This document shows, piece by piece, positions 1 to 8,528 of a DNA stretch of 64,000 bases. Each line of letters begins with the position of its first letter. Within the stretch, counting starts at the first letter, position 1. Position numbers and translations under genes: made by a program. A model generated the notes under the pieces. That model was not told the DNA's origin, did no database searches, and worked only from the letters and a program-made list of their open reading frames with translations. The stretch is taken from the NCBI RefSeq assembly GCF_905220975.1, contig NZ_CAJNBK010000029.1:17356-81355 (forward strand), read 5' to 3'. The DNA comes from Paraburkholderia haematera. GTDB lineage: Bacteria > Pseudomonadota > Gammaproteobacteria > Burkholderiales > Burkholderiaceae.

Positions 1-1
1 G

Positions 2-553
2 GAGCGTCCGATTCCGCTCGTGGATCTCTCGCTGCATGACGCCGATACGCCGGCGCTACAGGCATTGCCGCAAAGGCATGATCCGCAAGGCGCAAGTGAA
101 TCGTTCCTGATTTTCCGCATTGACGGCGAATGGCTCGCGCTGCCTACACCGATCTTCAAGCGCATCGTGCAGACGCGGCCGATTCATACGTTGCCGCACC
201 GCCAGCATCGCGCGGTGCTGGGCGTGGTGAATGTGCAGGGCGACCTGCTGGTGTGCCTGTCGCTCGCGCATCTGCTGGGTTTCGAGGCCGACATCGCCGC
301 GAGCGACGATCAGGCGCGTCACGATCTGCCGCGTTTGCTGGTGGTTTCGCGCGACGAAGAGCAGGCGGTGTTACCCGTCGACCAGGTCGATGGCGTGCAT
401 CGCATCGCGATCTCTACTTTTTGCGCTCCGCCGGCGACACTCTCGCAAGCGGCTGCCGCGCATACGCGCGCCGTGGCCCCGTGGCGCGGCATGACGGTCG
501 GCCTGCTCGACGCCGATGCATTGTTCGATACCTTGAACCGGAGTCTCGGATGA
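2..553 (+). CDS. wspD: CheW-like coupling protein WspD (5' end outside window)
   Basis: CheW-type adaptor that would link the Wsp membrane receptor to its histidine kinase. The frame is open to the window edge and the first codons already read as CheW-like sequence (RPIPLVDLSLH), so the GTG at 20 is probably internal and the true start lies upstream. The visible part carries the CheW core: FLIFRIDGEWLALP near residue 30, the VLGVVNVQGDLLVCLSL strand-turn, and the RLLVV..EEQAVLPVDQVDGVHRI segment. It overlaps the next gene by ATGA at 550-553, indicating translational coupling. The assignment to WspD rather than a generic CheW rests on gene order: CheW, then a CheA-receiver hybrid, a CheB and a REC-GGDEF protein, which is the wspD-E-F-R arrangement. 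Confidence 0.88.
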   Translation, partial: ERPIPLVDLSLHDADTPALQALPQRHDPQGASESFLIFRIDGEWLALPTPIFKRIVQTRPIHTLPHRQHRAVLGVVNVQGDLLVCLSLAHLLGFEADIAASDDQARHDLPRLLVVSRDEEQAVLPVDQVDGVHRIAISTFCAPPATLSQAAAAHTRAVAPWRGMTVGLLDADALFDTLNRSLG

Positions 554-3060
554 CGGACGACCCGCGCCGCCCGTCGCTGATCGATCTCTTCCGCGAAGAG
601 GCGCGCACCCAGGCACGCGTGCTCAACGACGGCCTGCTGACTCTCGACCGAGCGCCGCGCGATGCCGCCGCGCTCGAAGCCTGCATGCGCGCGGCGCATT
701 CGCTGAAGGGCGCGGCGCGGATCGTCGGTGTGCAGGTTGGCGTCGAACTCGCGCACGCGATGGAAGATTGTTTTGTCGCGGCGCAGGAAGGACGCGCGTT
801 GCTCGATGCCGCCTGGATCGACGAGTTGTTGCGCGGTGTCGATATCGTTGCGCGCATCGGCAATGACGAGGACGAGTCGGCGCGTGACGCGGTCAGTGCG
901 TGCGTGGCGTCGTTGCAAGCGCGTATGGCGGGTGTCGTGCCGCATGGCGCGGCATTGCGGCGGGAGGCTGTTCCGGCGGCTGCCGCGCATCCTGCTCGCG
1001 TCGCCGGATCGGCATCTGGATCCGCAGCCAGCGTAGCCACCGAACCACAAGCCGCATCCGCCGACGCTGACCATGACGCCGACGCCGCATTCAATCTGCT
1101 GGCCAACGCCCTGCGCGCCGAAGCGGCGTCCGCCTCGACCGAACCGGCCAGCACGACTGCAAATGAGTCCGCGCCCGCCTCTGCAACCCCGTTCGCTTCT
1201 GCAAGCGCCTCTGCGTCCGCCGCCGCAACCCCGGCCGTTCCTGCAAACACCTCTGGGTCGTCGGCAGCAACCGCATCGGCCCCGAACGAAGCAAGCCTCC
1301 CAGCCACCGACCCCGGCCGCATGCTGCGCGTACGCGCCGACAACCTCGACCGGCTACTCTCCTTATCCGGCGAGTCACTGGTCGAATCGCGCTGGCTCAA
1401 ACCCTTCGCTCAATCGATGCTGCGCGTCAAGCGCGTCCAACGTGACGGCGCACGCGCGCTGGATCAGTTGCACGAAACGCTCGCCGACCTGAAGCTCGAC
1501 CCGCGCGCGCATGCCGCGCTCGAAGAATTGCGACGCCTCACCGCGGAATCGCAGCATCTGCTCGCCGAGCGTCTGGCCGATCTGGAGAACTTCGACCGCC
1601 GCTCGACACATCTGTCGCAGCAGCTTTACGACGCCGCGCTGCAATGCCGGATGCGCCCCTTCGGCGACGGCACCGGCGGTCTCGCGCGCATGGTGCGCGA
1701 CGTCGCGCGCTCGCTCGGCAAGAAGGTCCGCTGGCAACTGGTCGGTGAATCGACTCAGGTGGACCGCGACATCCTCGATCTGCTCGAAGCGCCGCTCGGC
1801 CACATGCTGCGCAATGCGATCGACCACGGCATCGAAGCGCCTGCGATACGTCTCGCGCACGGCAAGCCCGAAGAAGGCACGCTGACGCTCGACGCGCGCC
1901 ACACCGCCGGCGCGCTCCTCATCACCGTTACCGACGACGGCGCGGGCATCGACCTCGACGCGTTGCGCACGTCGATTGTCCGCAAAAAGCTGGCGAGCGC
2001 TGAAACGGCCGCGCGAATGTCCGAGACCGAACTGCTCGAATTCCTGTTCCTGCCCGGCTTCTCGCTGCGCGACCAGGTCACCGAAGTCTCGGGCCGCGGC
2101 GTTGGACTCGACGCGGTGTACGACGTCGTCAAACGCGTGCGTGGCGCGGTGCGCATCACGCAGGAACCCGGCGCCGGCACGCGTGTGCAGTTGCAGCTGC
2201 CGCTCACGCTCTCGGTGATCCGCAGCCTGCTCGTCGAAGTCGCGGGCGAGCCGTACGCCGTGCCGCTTGCGCATGTGAACCGCACGCTGCACGTGAGCCG
2301 CGCGGATATCGAATTGCTCGAAGGCCATCAGCACATTGCCTTCGACGGCCGCCGCATTGGCGTCGTCACCGCGCACCAGATTCTCGACACGGCGCCACCC
2401 GCCAACGAAGCCGACACCGTCAGCATGATCGTGATCGGCGACGGCGAGGAAACCTACGGCGTGGTGGTCGATCGCTTTCTCGGCGAGCGGATGCTGGTCG
2501 TGCAGCCGCTCGACCCGCGCCTCGGCAAGATCAGGAACATCACCGCCGGCGCGTTGATGGAAAACGGCGACCCGGTGCTGATCGCGGATGTCGACGACTG
2601 GCTGCGCTCCGTCGAGAGACTGGTGGCCGGAGGCGATCTGAAACACACGCAGCACGGCGCCGCCCTCACTGCCCGGCGCGTCACGCGGCGCGTGCTGGTG
2701 GTCGACGATTCGCTCACCGTGCGCGAACTCGAACGCAAGCTGCTGGCGACGCGCGGCTACGACGTGACGATCGCCGTCGACGGCATGGACGGCTGGAACG
2801 CGGTGCGCGCCGAGCGCTTCGACCTCGTGATTACCGACATCGATATGCCGCGCATGGACGGCATCGAACTCGTCACGCTCATCAAACGCGATCCGCAACT
2901 GCAGGCGCTACCGGTGATGATCGTCTCGTACAAGGATCGTGAAGAGGACCGCCGCGCCGGCCTGAACGCGGGCGCGGATTACTATCTCGCGAAAGGCAGT
3001 TTCCATGACGAAGCGTTGCTCGATGCAGTGCGCGATCTGATCGGCGAAGCTTACGGCTAA
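550..3060 (+). CDS. wspE: Hybrid chemotaxis kinase WspE (HPt-CheA-CheW-REC)
   Basis: Hybrid histidine kinase of the Wsp surface-sensing pathway, 836 aa. It would phosphorylate WspR and WspF in the cytoplasm. Start ATG at 550 overlaps the upstream stop; the open frame extends further upstream but only inside wspD. Domains: HPt with His50 in AAHSLKGAAR; a long Ala/Ser-rich linker at about 150-250 with little other sequence; dimerisation and ATPase region with N-box HMLRNAIDHG near 418, DDGAGID near 462 and GRGVGLDAV near 516; a CheW-like domain from about 556; and a C-terminal receiver from about 714 with the DDS acidic pocket and phospho-acceptor Asp763 in ITDIDMPRMDG. The low-complexity linker is longer than needed for a simple P1-P3 connection. 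All catalytic motifs look intact. Confidence 0.93.
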   Translation: MTDDPRRPSLIDLFREEARTQARVLNDGLLTLDRAPRDAAALEACMRAAHSLKGAARIVGVQVGVELAHAMEDCFVAAQEGRALLDAAWIDELLRGVDIVARIGNDEDESARDAVSACVASLQARMAGVVPHGAALRREAVPAAAAHPARVAGSASGSAASVATEPQAASADADHDADAAFNLLANALRAEAASASTEPASTTANESAPASATPFASASASASAAATPAVPANTSGSSAATASAPNEASLPATDPGRMLRVRADNLDRLLSLSGESLVESRWLKPFAQSMLRVKRVQRDGARALDQLHETLADLKLDPRAHAALEELRRLTAESQHLLAERLADLENFDRRSTHLSQQLYDAALQCRMRPFGDGTGGLARMVRDVARSLGKKVRWQLVGESTQVDRDILDLLEAPLGHMLRNAIDHGIEAPAIRLAHGKPEEGTLTLDARHTAGALLITVTDDGAGIDLDALRTSIVRKKLASAETAARMSETELLEFLFLPGFSLRDQVTEVSGRGVGLDAVYDVVKRVRGAVRITQEPGAGTRVQLQLPLTLSVIRSLLVEVAGEPYAVPLAHVNRTLHVSRADIELLEGHQHIAFDGRRIGVVTAHQILDTAPPANEADTVSMIVIGDGEETYGVVVDRFLGERMLVVQPLDPRLGKIRNITAGALMENGDPVLIADVDDWLRSVERLVAGGDLKHTQHGAALTARRVTRRVLVVDDSLTVRELERKLLATRGYDVTIAVDGMDGWNAVRAERFDLVITDIDMPRMDGIELVTLIKRDPQLQALPVMIVSYKDREEDRRAGLNAGADYYLAKGSFHDEALLDAVRDLIGEAYG

Positions 3061-3077
3061 ACCCACGGGTAAAACGG

Positions 3078-4094
3078 ATGAAAATCGGAATCGTCAATGA
3101 CCTGCCCCTCGCCGTCGAAGCGCTGCGCCGCGCGCTTGCCGCGCGCCACGACTACGACGTGCTGTGGGTCGCGCAGGACGGCCAGCAGGCGGTCGATTTC
3201 TGCACCGCGCAACGGCCCGACATCGTGCTGATGGACCTCGTGATGCCGAACGTCGACGGCATCGAAGCCACGCGCCGCATCATGGCGAAAGCGCCGTGCG
3301 CGATTTTGATCGTGACCGTCGACGTGGGCGCGAACGCGTGGCGCGTCTACGAAGCCATGGGCGCGGGCGCGCTCGATGCGGTCGATACGCCCTCGCTGAG
3401 CGGCCCGGACGCGCACAAGAGCATCGCCACCCTGATCGCGAAGATCGACCGCATCGGCGCGCTGGTCGCGGAGCGCAATACGCCAGGCGCCGCGGCGGCG
3501 GCGGGTCCGGCAAGCGTGACGACTCGCGACACGCCGCTGGTGGCGATCGGCGCTTCGGCGGGCGGCCCGGCGGCCCTTGCCACGCTGCTCGCCGACTTGC
3601 CGAAAGATTTCCCGGCTGCCATCGTCATCGTCCAGCACGTCGACGCGGCGTTCGCCGCAGGCATGGCTGACTGGCTGAATCAGCAATCGGCGCTGCCGGT
3701 GCGGATCGCGAGCGAAGGCGACCGGCCGCAAGCGGGCGTCGTCCTGCTCGCCGCCACCGACGATCATCTGCACTTGAAATTACCCAACGTGCTCGGCTAT
3801 ACGGACGTGCCGGCCGAAACGCCCTATCGGCCTTCCGTCGACGTGTTTTTTCATAGCGTCGTGGCGCGCTGGCCGGCTCGGGCGATCGGCGTGCTGCTGA
3901 CCGGCATGGGCCGCGACGGCGCGATCGGCCTCAAGGCGATGCGCACCAAGGGTTATCACACCATTGCGCAAGACGAGGCGACCTGCGCCGTGTACGGCAT
4001 GCCGAAGGCGGCCGCGGCGCTCGACGCCGCCACCGCGATTCTGCCGCTGCCCCGTATTGCCGCGGCACTCGCCGCCGCCGTCGGTGCACGTTGA
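3078..4094 (+). CDS. wspF: CheB-type methylesterase WspF
   Basis: Receiver-methylesterase that would demethylate the Wsp receptor and so damp signalling, 338 aa. The N-terminal receiver carries Asp53 in IVLMDLVMPNVDG. The C-terminal CheB catalytic domain shows the nucleophile Ser160 in VAIGASAGGP, His187 in IVQHVD and Asp280 in LLTGMGRDGA, a complete triad. It begins 17 nt after the wspE stop, consistent with one transcript. In other Wsp systems loss of WspF activates WspR and raises cyclic-di-GMP; here the gene looks intact, so no constitutive activation is predicted from sequence. Confidence 0.93.
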   Translation: MKIGIVNDLPLAVEALRRALAARHDYDVLWVAQDGQQAVDFCTAQRPDIVLMDLVMPNVDGIEATRRIMAKAPCAILIVTVDVGANAWRVYEAMGAGALDAVDTPSLSGPDAHKSIATLIAKIDRIGALVAERNTPGAAAAAGPASVTTRDTPLVAIGASAGGPAALATLLADLPKDFPAAIVIVQHVDAAFAAGMADWLNQQSALPVRIASEGDRPQAGVVLLAATDDHLHLKLPNVLGYTDVPAETPYRPSVDVFFHSVVARWPARAIGVLLTGMGRDGAIGLKAMRTKGYHTIAQDEATCAVYGMPKAAAALDAATAILPLPRIAAALAAAVGAR

Positions 4095-4165
4095 GGCCCG
4101 GTAAGCGCACACTAGCCGCACATGAGCCCGCTACGACTTATTGACATTTATTCTGGCTGACCCAC

Positions 4166-5275
4166 ATGGACACTTCCAAACCGCTTCAGAACGCCACCGC
4201 GCCGGACCTCGCAGAACACGACGCGAACGCGCAGGTGTACGCGGCGGACGCGCCCAACAGCGCCATCGACGACGCATTGGCGCGCATCCTCGGCAATCCG
4301 CCCGCGGCCGAGTGCCCAATCATGGTGCTGCTGGTCGACGATCAGGCGATCATCGCCGAGGCGATCCGCCAGGCGCTGGCCGGCGAAGGGAGTGTCGATT
4401 TTCACTACTGCGCCTCGCCCGAAGAAGCGGTGCGCTGCGCGCAGGAAACCCGCGCGACGGTGATCCTGCAAGACCTCGTCATGCCGGGCACCGACGGCCT
4501 CACCCTCGTGCGGCAATACCGGCAAAATCCGGCGACGCGCGATATTCCGATCATCGTGCTATCGACCAAGGAAGAGCCGCTCGTGAAAAGCGCGGCCTTC
4601 GCTGCGGGCGCCAACGACTACCTCGTGAAGCTGCCGGATCGCATCGAGCTGATCGCACGGATTCGCTATCACTCGCGCTCGTATCTGAACCTGCTACAGC
4701 GCGACGAGGCCTATCAGGCCCTGCGTCAGTCGCAACAGCAGTTGCTCGCGACCAATCTGGAACTGCAGCGGCTCACGCATTCGGACGGTTTGACGGGTCT
4801 GTCGAATCGCCGTTACCTCGATCAGTATCTGGCCGCCGAATGGCGTCGCGGCACGCGCGACAAGACCGGCCTCGGTTTTCTGATGATCGACGTGGATAAC
4901 TTCAAAGCCTACAACGACACCTATGGGCACGTCGCCGGCGACGAAGTCCTCAAGCGCGTTGCCCATACCATCGAGTCGTGCCTGGGCCGCTCGCCCGATC
5001 TCGCGGCGCGGTTCGGCGGTGAAGAGTTTGCGGTGGTGTTGCCGGGTGCGTCGTCGGGTGGATTGCGCTTGCTCGCTGAAAAGATCCGCCTTGCAATCGA
5101 AGGGCTCGGCATTCCGCATGCGGGTTCGACAAGCGGCGTTGTGACGATCAGCATCGGCGCGGCGATGATCGTGCCTTCCGGATCCGAACCGGTGACAATG
5201 TTGATCGAAGCCGCCGACGTCGGGCTGTATCGGGCGAAACGCGATGGAAAGAATCAGGTGGCGGTAAGCGGCTGA
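4166..5275 (+). CDS. wspR: Diguanylate cyclase response regulator WspR
   Basis: Output protein of the Wsp cascade, 369 aa, converting two GTP to cyclic-di-GMP when phosphorylated. Order: about 50 N-terminal residues without a recognised motif; receiver (VLLVDD near 54-59, phospho-acceptor Asp103 in ILQDLVMPGTDG); a helical linker near 175-200; then a GGDEF domain. The active-site loop is GGEEF at 284-288, and an RxxD inhibitory site (Arg275 to Asp278) lies exactly five residues before it, so product inhibition is expected. It is the last gene of the cluster; the following gene runs on the other strand. Confidence 0.94.
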   Translation: MDTSKPLQNATAPDLAEHDANAQVYAADAPNSAIDDALARILGNPPAAECPIMVLLVDDQAIIAEAIRQALAGEGSVDFHYCASPEEAVRCAQETRATVILQDLVMPGTDGLTLVRQYRQNPATRDIPIIVLSTKEEPLVKSAAFAAGANDYLVKLPDRIELIARIRYHSRSYLNLLQRDEAYQALRQSQQQLLATNLELQRLTHSDGLTGLSNRRYLDQYLAAEWRRGTRDKTGLGFLMIDVDNFKAYNDTYGHVAGDEVLKRVAHTIESCLGRSPDLAARFGGEEFAVVLPGASSGGLRLLAEKIRLAIEGLGIPHAGSTSGVVTISIGAAMIVPSGSEPVTMLIEAADVGLYRAKRDGKNQVAVSG

Positions 5276-5378
5276 TCCGGATTGCCACAGGGCCATACCC
5301 ACACGCGCTTCGCCGCCTTTATCGACGGGATGACGGCACGAGGCGCACGTCACGTGGCCTCACGCGATCACCAGGTAG

Positions 5379-6194
5379 TCACTTGGCCGCCGCTGATCCG
5401 CGCGTGTAACGCGCGGCCGGCAGCTTATGCGACAGGTTCGGCTGCAGGTGCTGGCGAGCGTTGTTGAAGCGCTCCCAATCGGCGCCATCCGGCAGCGACG
5501 GGATGGTCACCAGCTCACCCTGATCGAGGCCGGCAAGCGCGGCGTCCACCATGTCCTCGGCGGTCATCACGATCTGCGTGGGAAGATGTTCGACCGCGAG
5601 ACCGGCGCGGTCCCAGAACGCGGTACTGGTGGCGCCGGGCAGCACGGCCTGCAACTGCACGCCCTTGTCGCCCACTTCATGATGCAGCGACTGCGTCAGG
5701 TTCAGCACATAGGCCTTGGTGCCGCTGTAGGTGCCGTTCAGCGTCTCCGGCGACAGCGCGACGATCGACGAGATATTGATCACGATACCGTTGCCCCGCG
5801 CCACGAAACCGGGCACCGCCGCCGCCGTCAGGCGCGTCAGCGCCGTCACATTCAGGTCGATCATGCGTTCGAGCTGATCCACGTCCGAGTCGATCAGCGA
5901 AGCCGTCGCGCCAACGCCCGCGTTGTTGACCAGCATCGTGATGCTGCGGTCGGTCCGCAGACGCTCTTCGATGCGGCGCGTATCGGCTTTGTCGGTGAGA
6001 TCGGCGGCGACGATATCGACATGGCGGCCGGTTTCGCCGGCAAGGCGCTCGGCCACGCCGGTCAGGCGCTTGACGTCGCGCGCCACCAGAATCAGGTCGT
6101 AGCCGCGGCGCGCGAGGCGGTCCGCATAAACCGCGCCGATACCCGACGACGCGCCCGTGATCAATGCCGTGCCCTTGTTTGCTTGCGTTGCCAT
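5379..6194 (-). CDS. Short-chain dehydrogenase/reductase (SDR family)
   Basis: Predicted NAD(P)-dependent oxidoreductase of the classical SDR family, 271 aa, substrate unknown. The Rossmann motif TGASSGIG is at residues 13-20, NNAG occurs near residue 90, the catalytic Ser lies in INISSIV and the YxxxK pair in TYSGTKAY. The start at 6194 is chosen because a clear AGGAGAG ribosome site sits just upstream; the longer open frame to 6293 lacks one and adds no family sequence. It is divergent from the GlxA/AraC-type regulator at 6372 across a 177-bp gap with an imperfect inverted repeat, so that regulator is the likely controller. Confidence 0.85.
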   Translation of the reverse strand: MATQANKGTALITGASSGIGAVYADRLARRGYDLILVARDVKRLTGVAERLAGETGRHVDIVAADLTDKADTRRIEERLRTDRSITMLVNNAGVGATASLIDSDVDQLERMIDLNVTALTRLTAAAVPGFVARGNGIVINISSIVALSPETLNGTYSGTKAYVLNLTQSLHHEVGDKGVQLQAVLPGATSTAFWDRAGLAVEHLPTQIVMTAEDMVDAALAGLDQGELVTIPSLPDGADWERFNNARQHLQPNLSHKLPAARYTRGSAAAK

Positions 6195-6331
6195 CTGAAA
6201 CTCTCCTTGCGGGCTTTGCGCGTCACGCGTGAGCCCTGATCGATGAATGGGGACAAACCGAAACTTCCGCCGCTGTGCCTTTTTTGTGAGCATCGCGGTG
6301 TTGACGAGAGGAGTCTAGGCGCGTAGCCTCT

Positions 6332-6366
6332 TGTCTCAAATGTCGTATTTGCCTCGTTTTGGGACA
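6332..6366. promoter_or_regulatory. Candidate operator between SDR and GlxA-type regulator
   Basis: Imperfect inverted repeat TGTCTCAAA (6332-6340) and TTTGGGACA (6358-6366), one mismatch, directly upstream of the regulator start at 6372. A smaller dyad, AAAT-GTCGT-ATTT, lies inside the left part. Placement between divergent genes suggests autoregulation and control of the SDR gene. This is inference; no known binding consensus was matched. Confidence 0.35.
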
Positions 6367-6371
6367 TCGCA

Positions 6372-7307
6372 ATGAGACGCGTCGGCGTGGTGGTTTTCCC
6401 CGGCTTCCAGATCCTCGATATGGTGGCGATCTCCGTGTTCGAGCTGGCGAACCTCGAAGCCGGGCAGCCGGAGTACAAGGTGGACGTCATCTCCGAACGG
6501 GGCGGGATGGTGCGCAGCTCATCGGGCGTCGAGATCGCCACGCAACCGTTTGGCGATCCGGCGTATGACACGGTGGTTGTGACCGGCGCGATGCAGATCG
6601 AGCCGTCATCGGCGGGCTTGCTGGCGTTTTTGAACGACGCCCTCGCCGCCTCGCGCCGCACCACCAGCATCTGCACGGGCGCTTTCGTGCTGGCCGAAGC
6701 AGGCATCCTCGACGGCCGGCATGCCACGACCCACTGGTACCACGCCCGCGAATTGCAACAGCGCTTCCCCGATACCCGTATCGACGAAGACCGCATCTTT
6801 ATCGTCGACGGCTCGGTGTGGACCTCGGCCGGCATGACGGCGTGCATCGACCTGTGCCTGGCGCTGATCGAAAGCGACCTCGGCGTCGCGGTATCGCGCG
6901 CCATCGCCAAGAAGCTTGTGGTTTATCACCGGCGCACGGGCGGCCAGTCGCAGTTCTCGGCCATGCTCGACCTGGAACCGAAGTCCGACCGCATTCAGGA
7001 CGCGCTGTCATACGCAAAGAGCCATCTGCGCGAGCCGTTGACGGTCGAGCAGCTCGCCGACGTCGCGCATCTGAGCCCCCGTCAGTTCAGCCGCGCCTTT
7101 CGCGACGAAACGCGCCAATCGCCGGCCAAAGCCATCGAGGCGCTGCGTGTGGAGGCCGCGCGCGCCATGCTCGAAGCGGGCCGTCACTCGATGGAAGCCG
7201 TCGCTGCCGAAACCGGTTTCGTCGACACCGAACGGATGCGGCGCGCGTTTTTGCGCGCGTTCGGCCAGCCGCCGCAAGCGATCAAACGCGCAGCCCGCGC
7301 GTTGTAG
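6372..7307 (+). CDS. GlxA-family transcriptional regulator (DJ-1/PfpI + AraC HTH)
   Basis: Transcription factor of 311 aa with an N-terminal DJ-1/PfpI-like amidase-fold sensor (about 1-190) and a C-terminal AraC-type double helix-turn-helix (about 210-305). The sensor starts VGVVVFPGFQILDM and keeps the nucleophile-elbow-like SICTGAFVLAEAG. The HTH region contains LTVEQLADVAHLSPRQFSRAFRDET and a second helix pair ending FLRAFGQPPQAIKR. Proteins of this architecture often sense amino-acid or quaternary-amine metabolites, but nothing here identifies the ligand. It is divergent from the SDR gene, its most likely target. Confidence 0.88.
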   Translation: MRRVGVVVFPGFQILDMVAISVFELANLEAGQPEYKVDVISERGGMVRSSSGVEIATQPFGDPAYDTVVVTGAMQIEPSSAGLLAFLNDALAASRRTTSICTGAFVLAEAGILDGRHATTHWYHARELQQRFPDTRIDEDRIFIVDGSVWTSAGMTACIDLCLALIESDLGVAVSRAIAKKLVVYHRRTGGQSQFSAMLDLEPKSDRIQDALSYAKSHLREPLTVEQLADVAHLSPRQFSRAFRDETRQSPAKAIEALRVEAARAMLEAGRHSMEAVAAETGFVDTERMRRAFLRAFGQPPQAIKRAARAL

Positions 7308-7389
7308 CTGTGCGCTGTAACAGAGGTGGTGGAGAATATCGCCGAGAGCAGTTCTACCTTGAACCCTACGGCAACCTAGAGGACGCGTG

Positions 7390-7815
7390 ATGAACTACGA
7401 CGACAGCAATCCCTTCGCGAAGATTCTGCGCGGCGAACTACCCTGCATCAAAGTGGCGGAAAGCGATGCGGCGCTGGCCTTCATGGATCTGATGCCGCAA
7501 GCGGACGGCCACATGCTGATCGTGCCGAAGGAAGCGGCGGTTGAGATTTTCGAGTTGTCGGACGCCTCGACGGTGGCCTGCATGCGCATGACACAGAAGC
7601 TCGCCATCGCCGTTCGTGCGGCCTTGCGCCCCGACGGTGTGTTCATCGGACAATTCAACGGCGCAGCGGCGGGACAAACGGTGCCGCACGTGCATTTTCA
7701 CGTGATCCCGCGCTGGGAAGGGCAGCCGCTGCGCATGCATGCGCGCGAAGTCGCCGATGCGGCCACGCTCGAAGCGCTGGCCACGCGCATTCGCGACCAT
7801 TGGCGCGCTCACTGA
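7390..7815 (+). CDS. HIT-family hydrolase
   Basis: Histidine-triad nucleotide hydrolase/transferase of about 141 aa. The signature is HVHFHVIPR in GQTVPHVHFHVIPRW, the HxHxHxx triad that attacks nucleoside monophosphate conjugates. The N-terminal half has the family strand NPFAKILRGELPCIKV and the MLIVPKEA segment. GTG at 7387 directly precedes ATG at 7390; the ATG is preferred. The gene lies 80 nt after the GlxA-type regulator and is followed by a structured intergenic stretch ending in a strong terminator. The substrate cannot be told from sequence. Confidence 0.9.
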   Translation: MNYDDSNPFAKILRGELPCIKVAESDAALAFMDLMPQADGHMLIVPKEAAVEIFELSDASTVACMRMTQKLAIAVRAALRPDGVFIGQFNGAAAGQTVPHVHFHVIPRWEGQPLRMHAREVADAATLEALATRIRDHWRAH

Positions 7816-7860
7816 CGCCGGGCGCGGCGCAACCGGTCATGCCCCGTAATATGTGTAATG

Positions 7861-7972
7861 GCCGGTGAAACCAGCCGTACGCCCTGTCCGGCTAGACTGG
7901 CGTCTGCCTTGTACCCGCAAGGCATTGAGTGTGGATCTCTTCTTAGCCTGCCCGAAACGGCAGGCTTTTTTA
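7861..7972 (+). ncRNA. Candidate structured RNA ending in an intrinsic terminator
   Basis: About 110 nt with consecutive pairable segments: GCCGG/CCGGC (7861-7892), overlapping AGCCG/CGGCT, the hairpin GCCTTG-TACCCG-CAAGGC (about 7907-7924), then the terminator at 7946-7972. A TAATAT -10-like hexamer sits at 7847-7852, with no good -35. No reading frame is convincing. It could be an independent small RNA or the structured 3' UTR of the HIT gene; sequence alone does not decide. Confidence 0.35.
7946..7972 (+). terminator. Rho-independent terminator
   Basis: Perfect 7-bp stem GCCTGCC (7946-7952) / GGCAGGC (7959-7965) with loop CGAAAC, followed by TTTTTTAT. It would end the HIT-gene transcript or the small RNA candidate. 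Confidence 0.85.
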
Positions 7973-8062
7973 TTTGCGGGTCGAGTTCGTGAATTGCCCT
8001 CGCCTCACGGCGACACTTGCAGCACGACGATCCATGCGGCTCACTGGCGACTCACCACCGGC

Positions 8063-8251
8063 TCAAAGCCGATGCCGCGTGCGCCGCAGCGGATGCCGCC
8101 AGTCGATGCGGCGCGGTTTCGCCGGCACCGTCCGCAAATCGTGCAGATCGTGCAGATGGCGATGCTCCTGCCACAATTCATCGGAGAAAAGAAACGCGAC
8201 GATGAGTAGCGGGACGACCAGAAAGGCGCCCAATATCAAGTGCTCGATCAC
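8063..8251 (-). CDS. Small single-pass membrane protein, function unknown
   Basis: A 62-aa reading frame starting with GTG at 8251, preceded by GGAGG with a 5-nt spacer, a much better ribosome site than the in-frame ATGs upstream. The N-terminus holds one hydrophobic segment (LILGAFLVVPLLIVAFLF, about residues 4-21), followed by a charged, His/Arg-rich cytosolic tail containing a short HLHDLHDL repeat. No family was recognised. It sits alone on the minus strand between the HIT terminator and speG. Supported by the ribosome site and a plausible membrane topology, but its small size leaves doubt. Confidence 0.5.
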   Translation of the reverse strand: MIEHLILGAFLVVPLLIVAFLFSDELWQEHRHLHDLHDLRTVPAKPRRIDWRHPLRRTRHRL

Positions 8252-8528
8252 GGTAGCCTCCATCGCTAGAGCATGATTCATTGTAGAGCACCGCATGTGC
8301 CCGTACGGTGCCGGGCCCCTCACAAATTTGCGATAACCGGCCTGCGACAACGCGACGCCCCACCCCGGCCGAACCCGCGCGGCGCCTCGCGCTTTGCAAG
8401 AACGACCTGCGCAGGAACTGGACCTTGCAAGAACTCCCCGCGCCGAGCCCGGACTAACAGGAAACGCAAGCCGCGAGCTCCCGCATTGAGCTTGCGCACT
8501 CAAATCAATAATTCTCAAGGGGAATCCA

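Noticed and set aside
130..549. Upstream extension of wspE
   Set aside because: Lies wholly within wspD in another frame and lacks similarity to kinases; the ATGA overlap at 550 gives the start.
1375..2898. Long minus-strand frame opposite wspE (507 codons)
   Set aside because: Composition shadow of a high-GC gene; Arg/His/Ala-rich translation without motifs, while the plus-strand product is a clear kinase.
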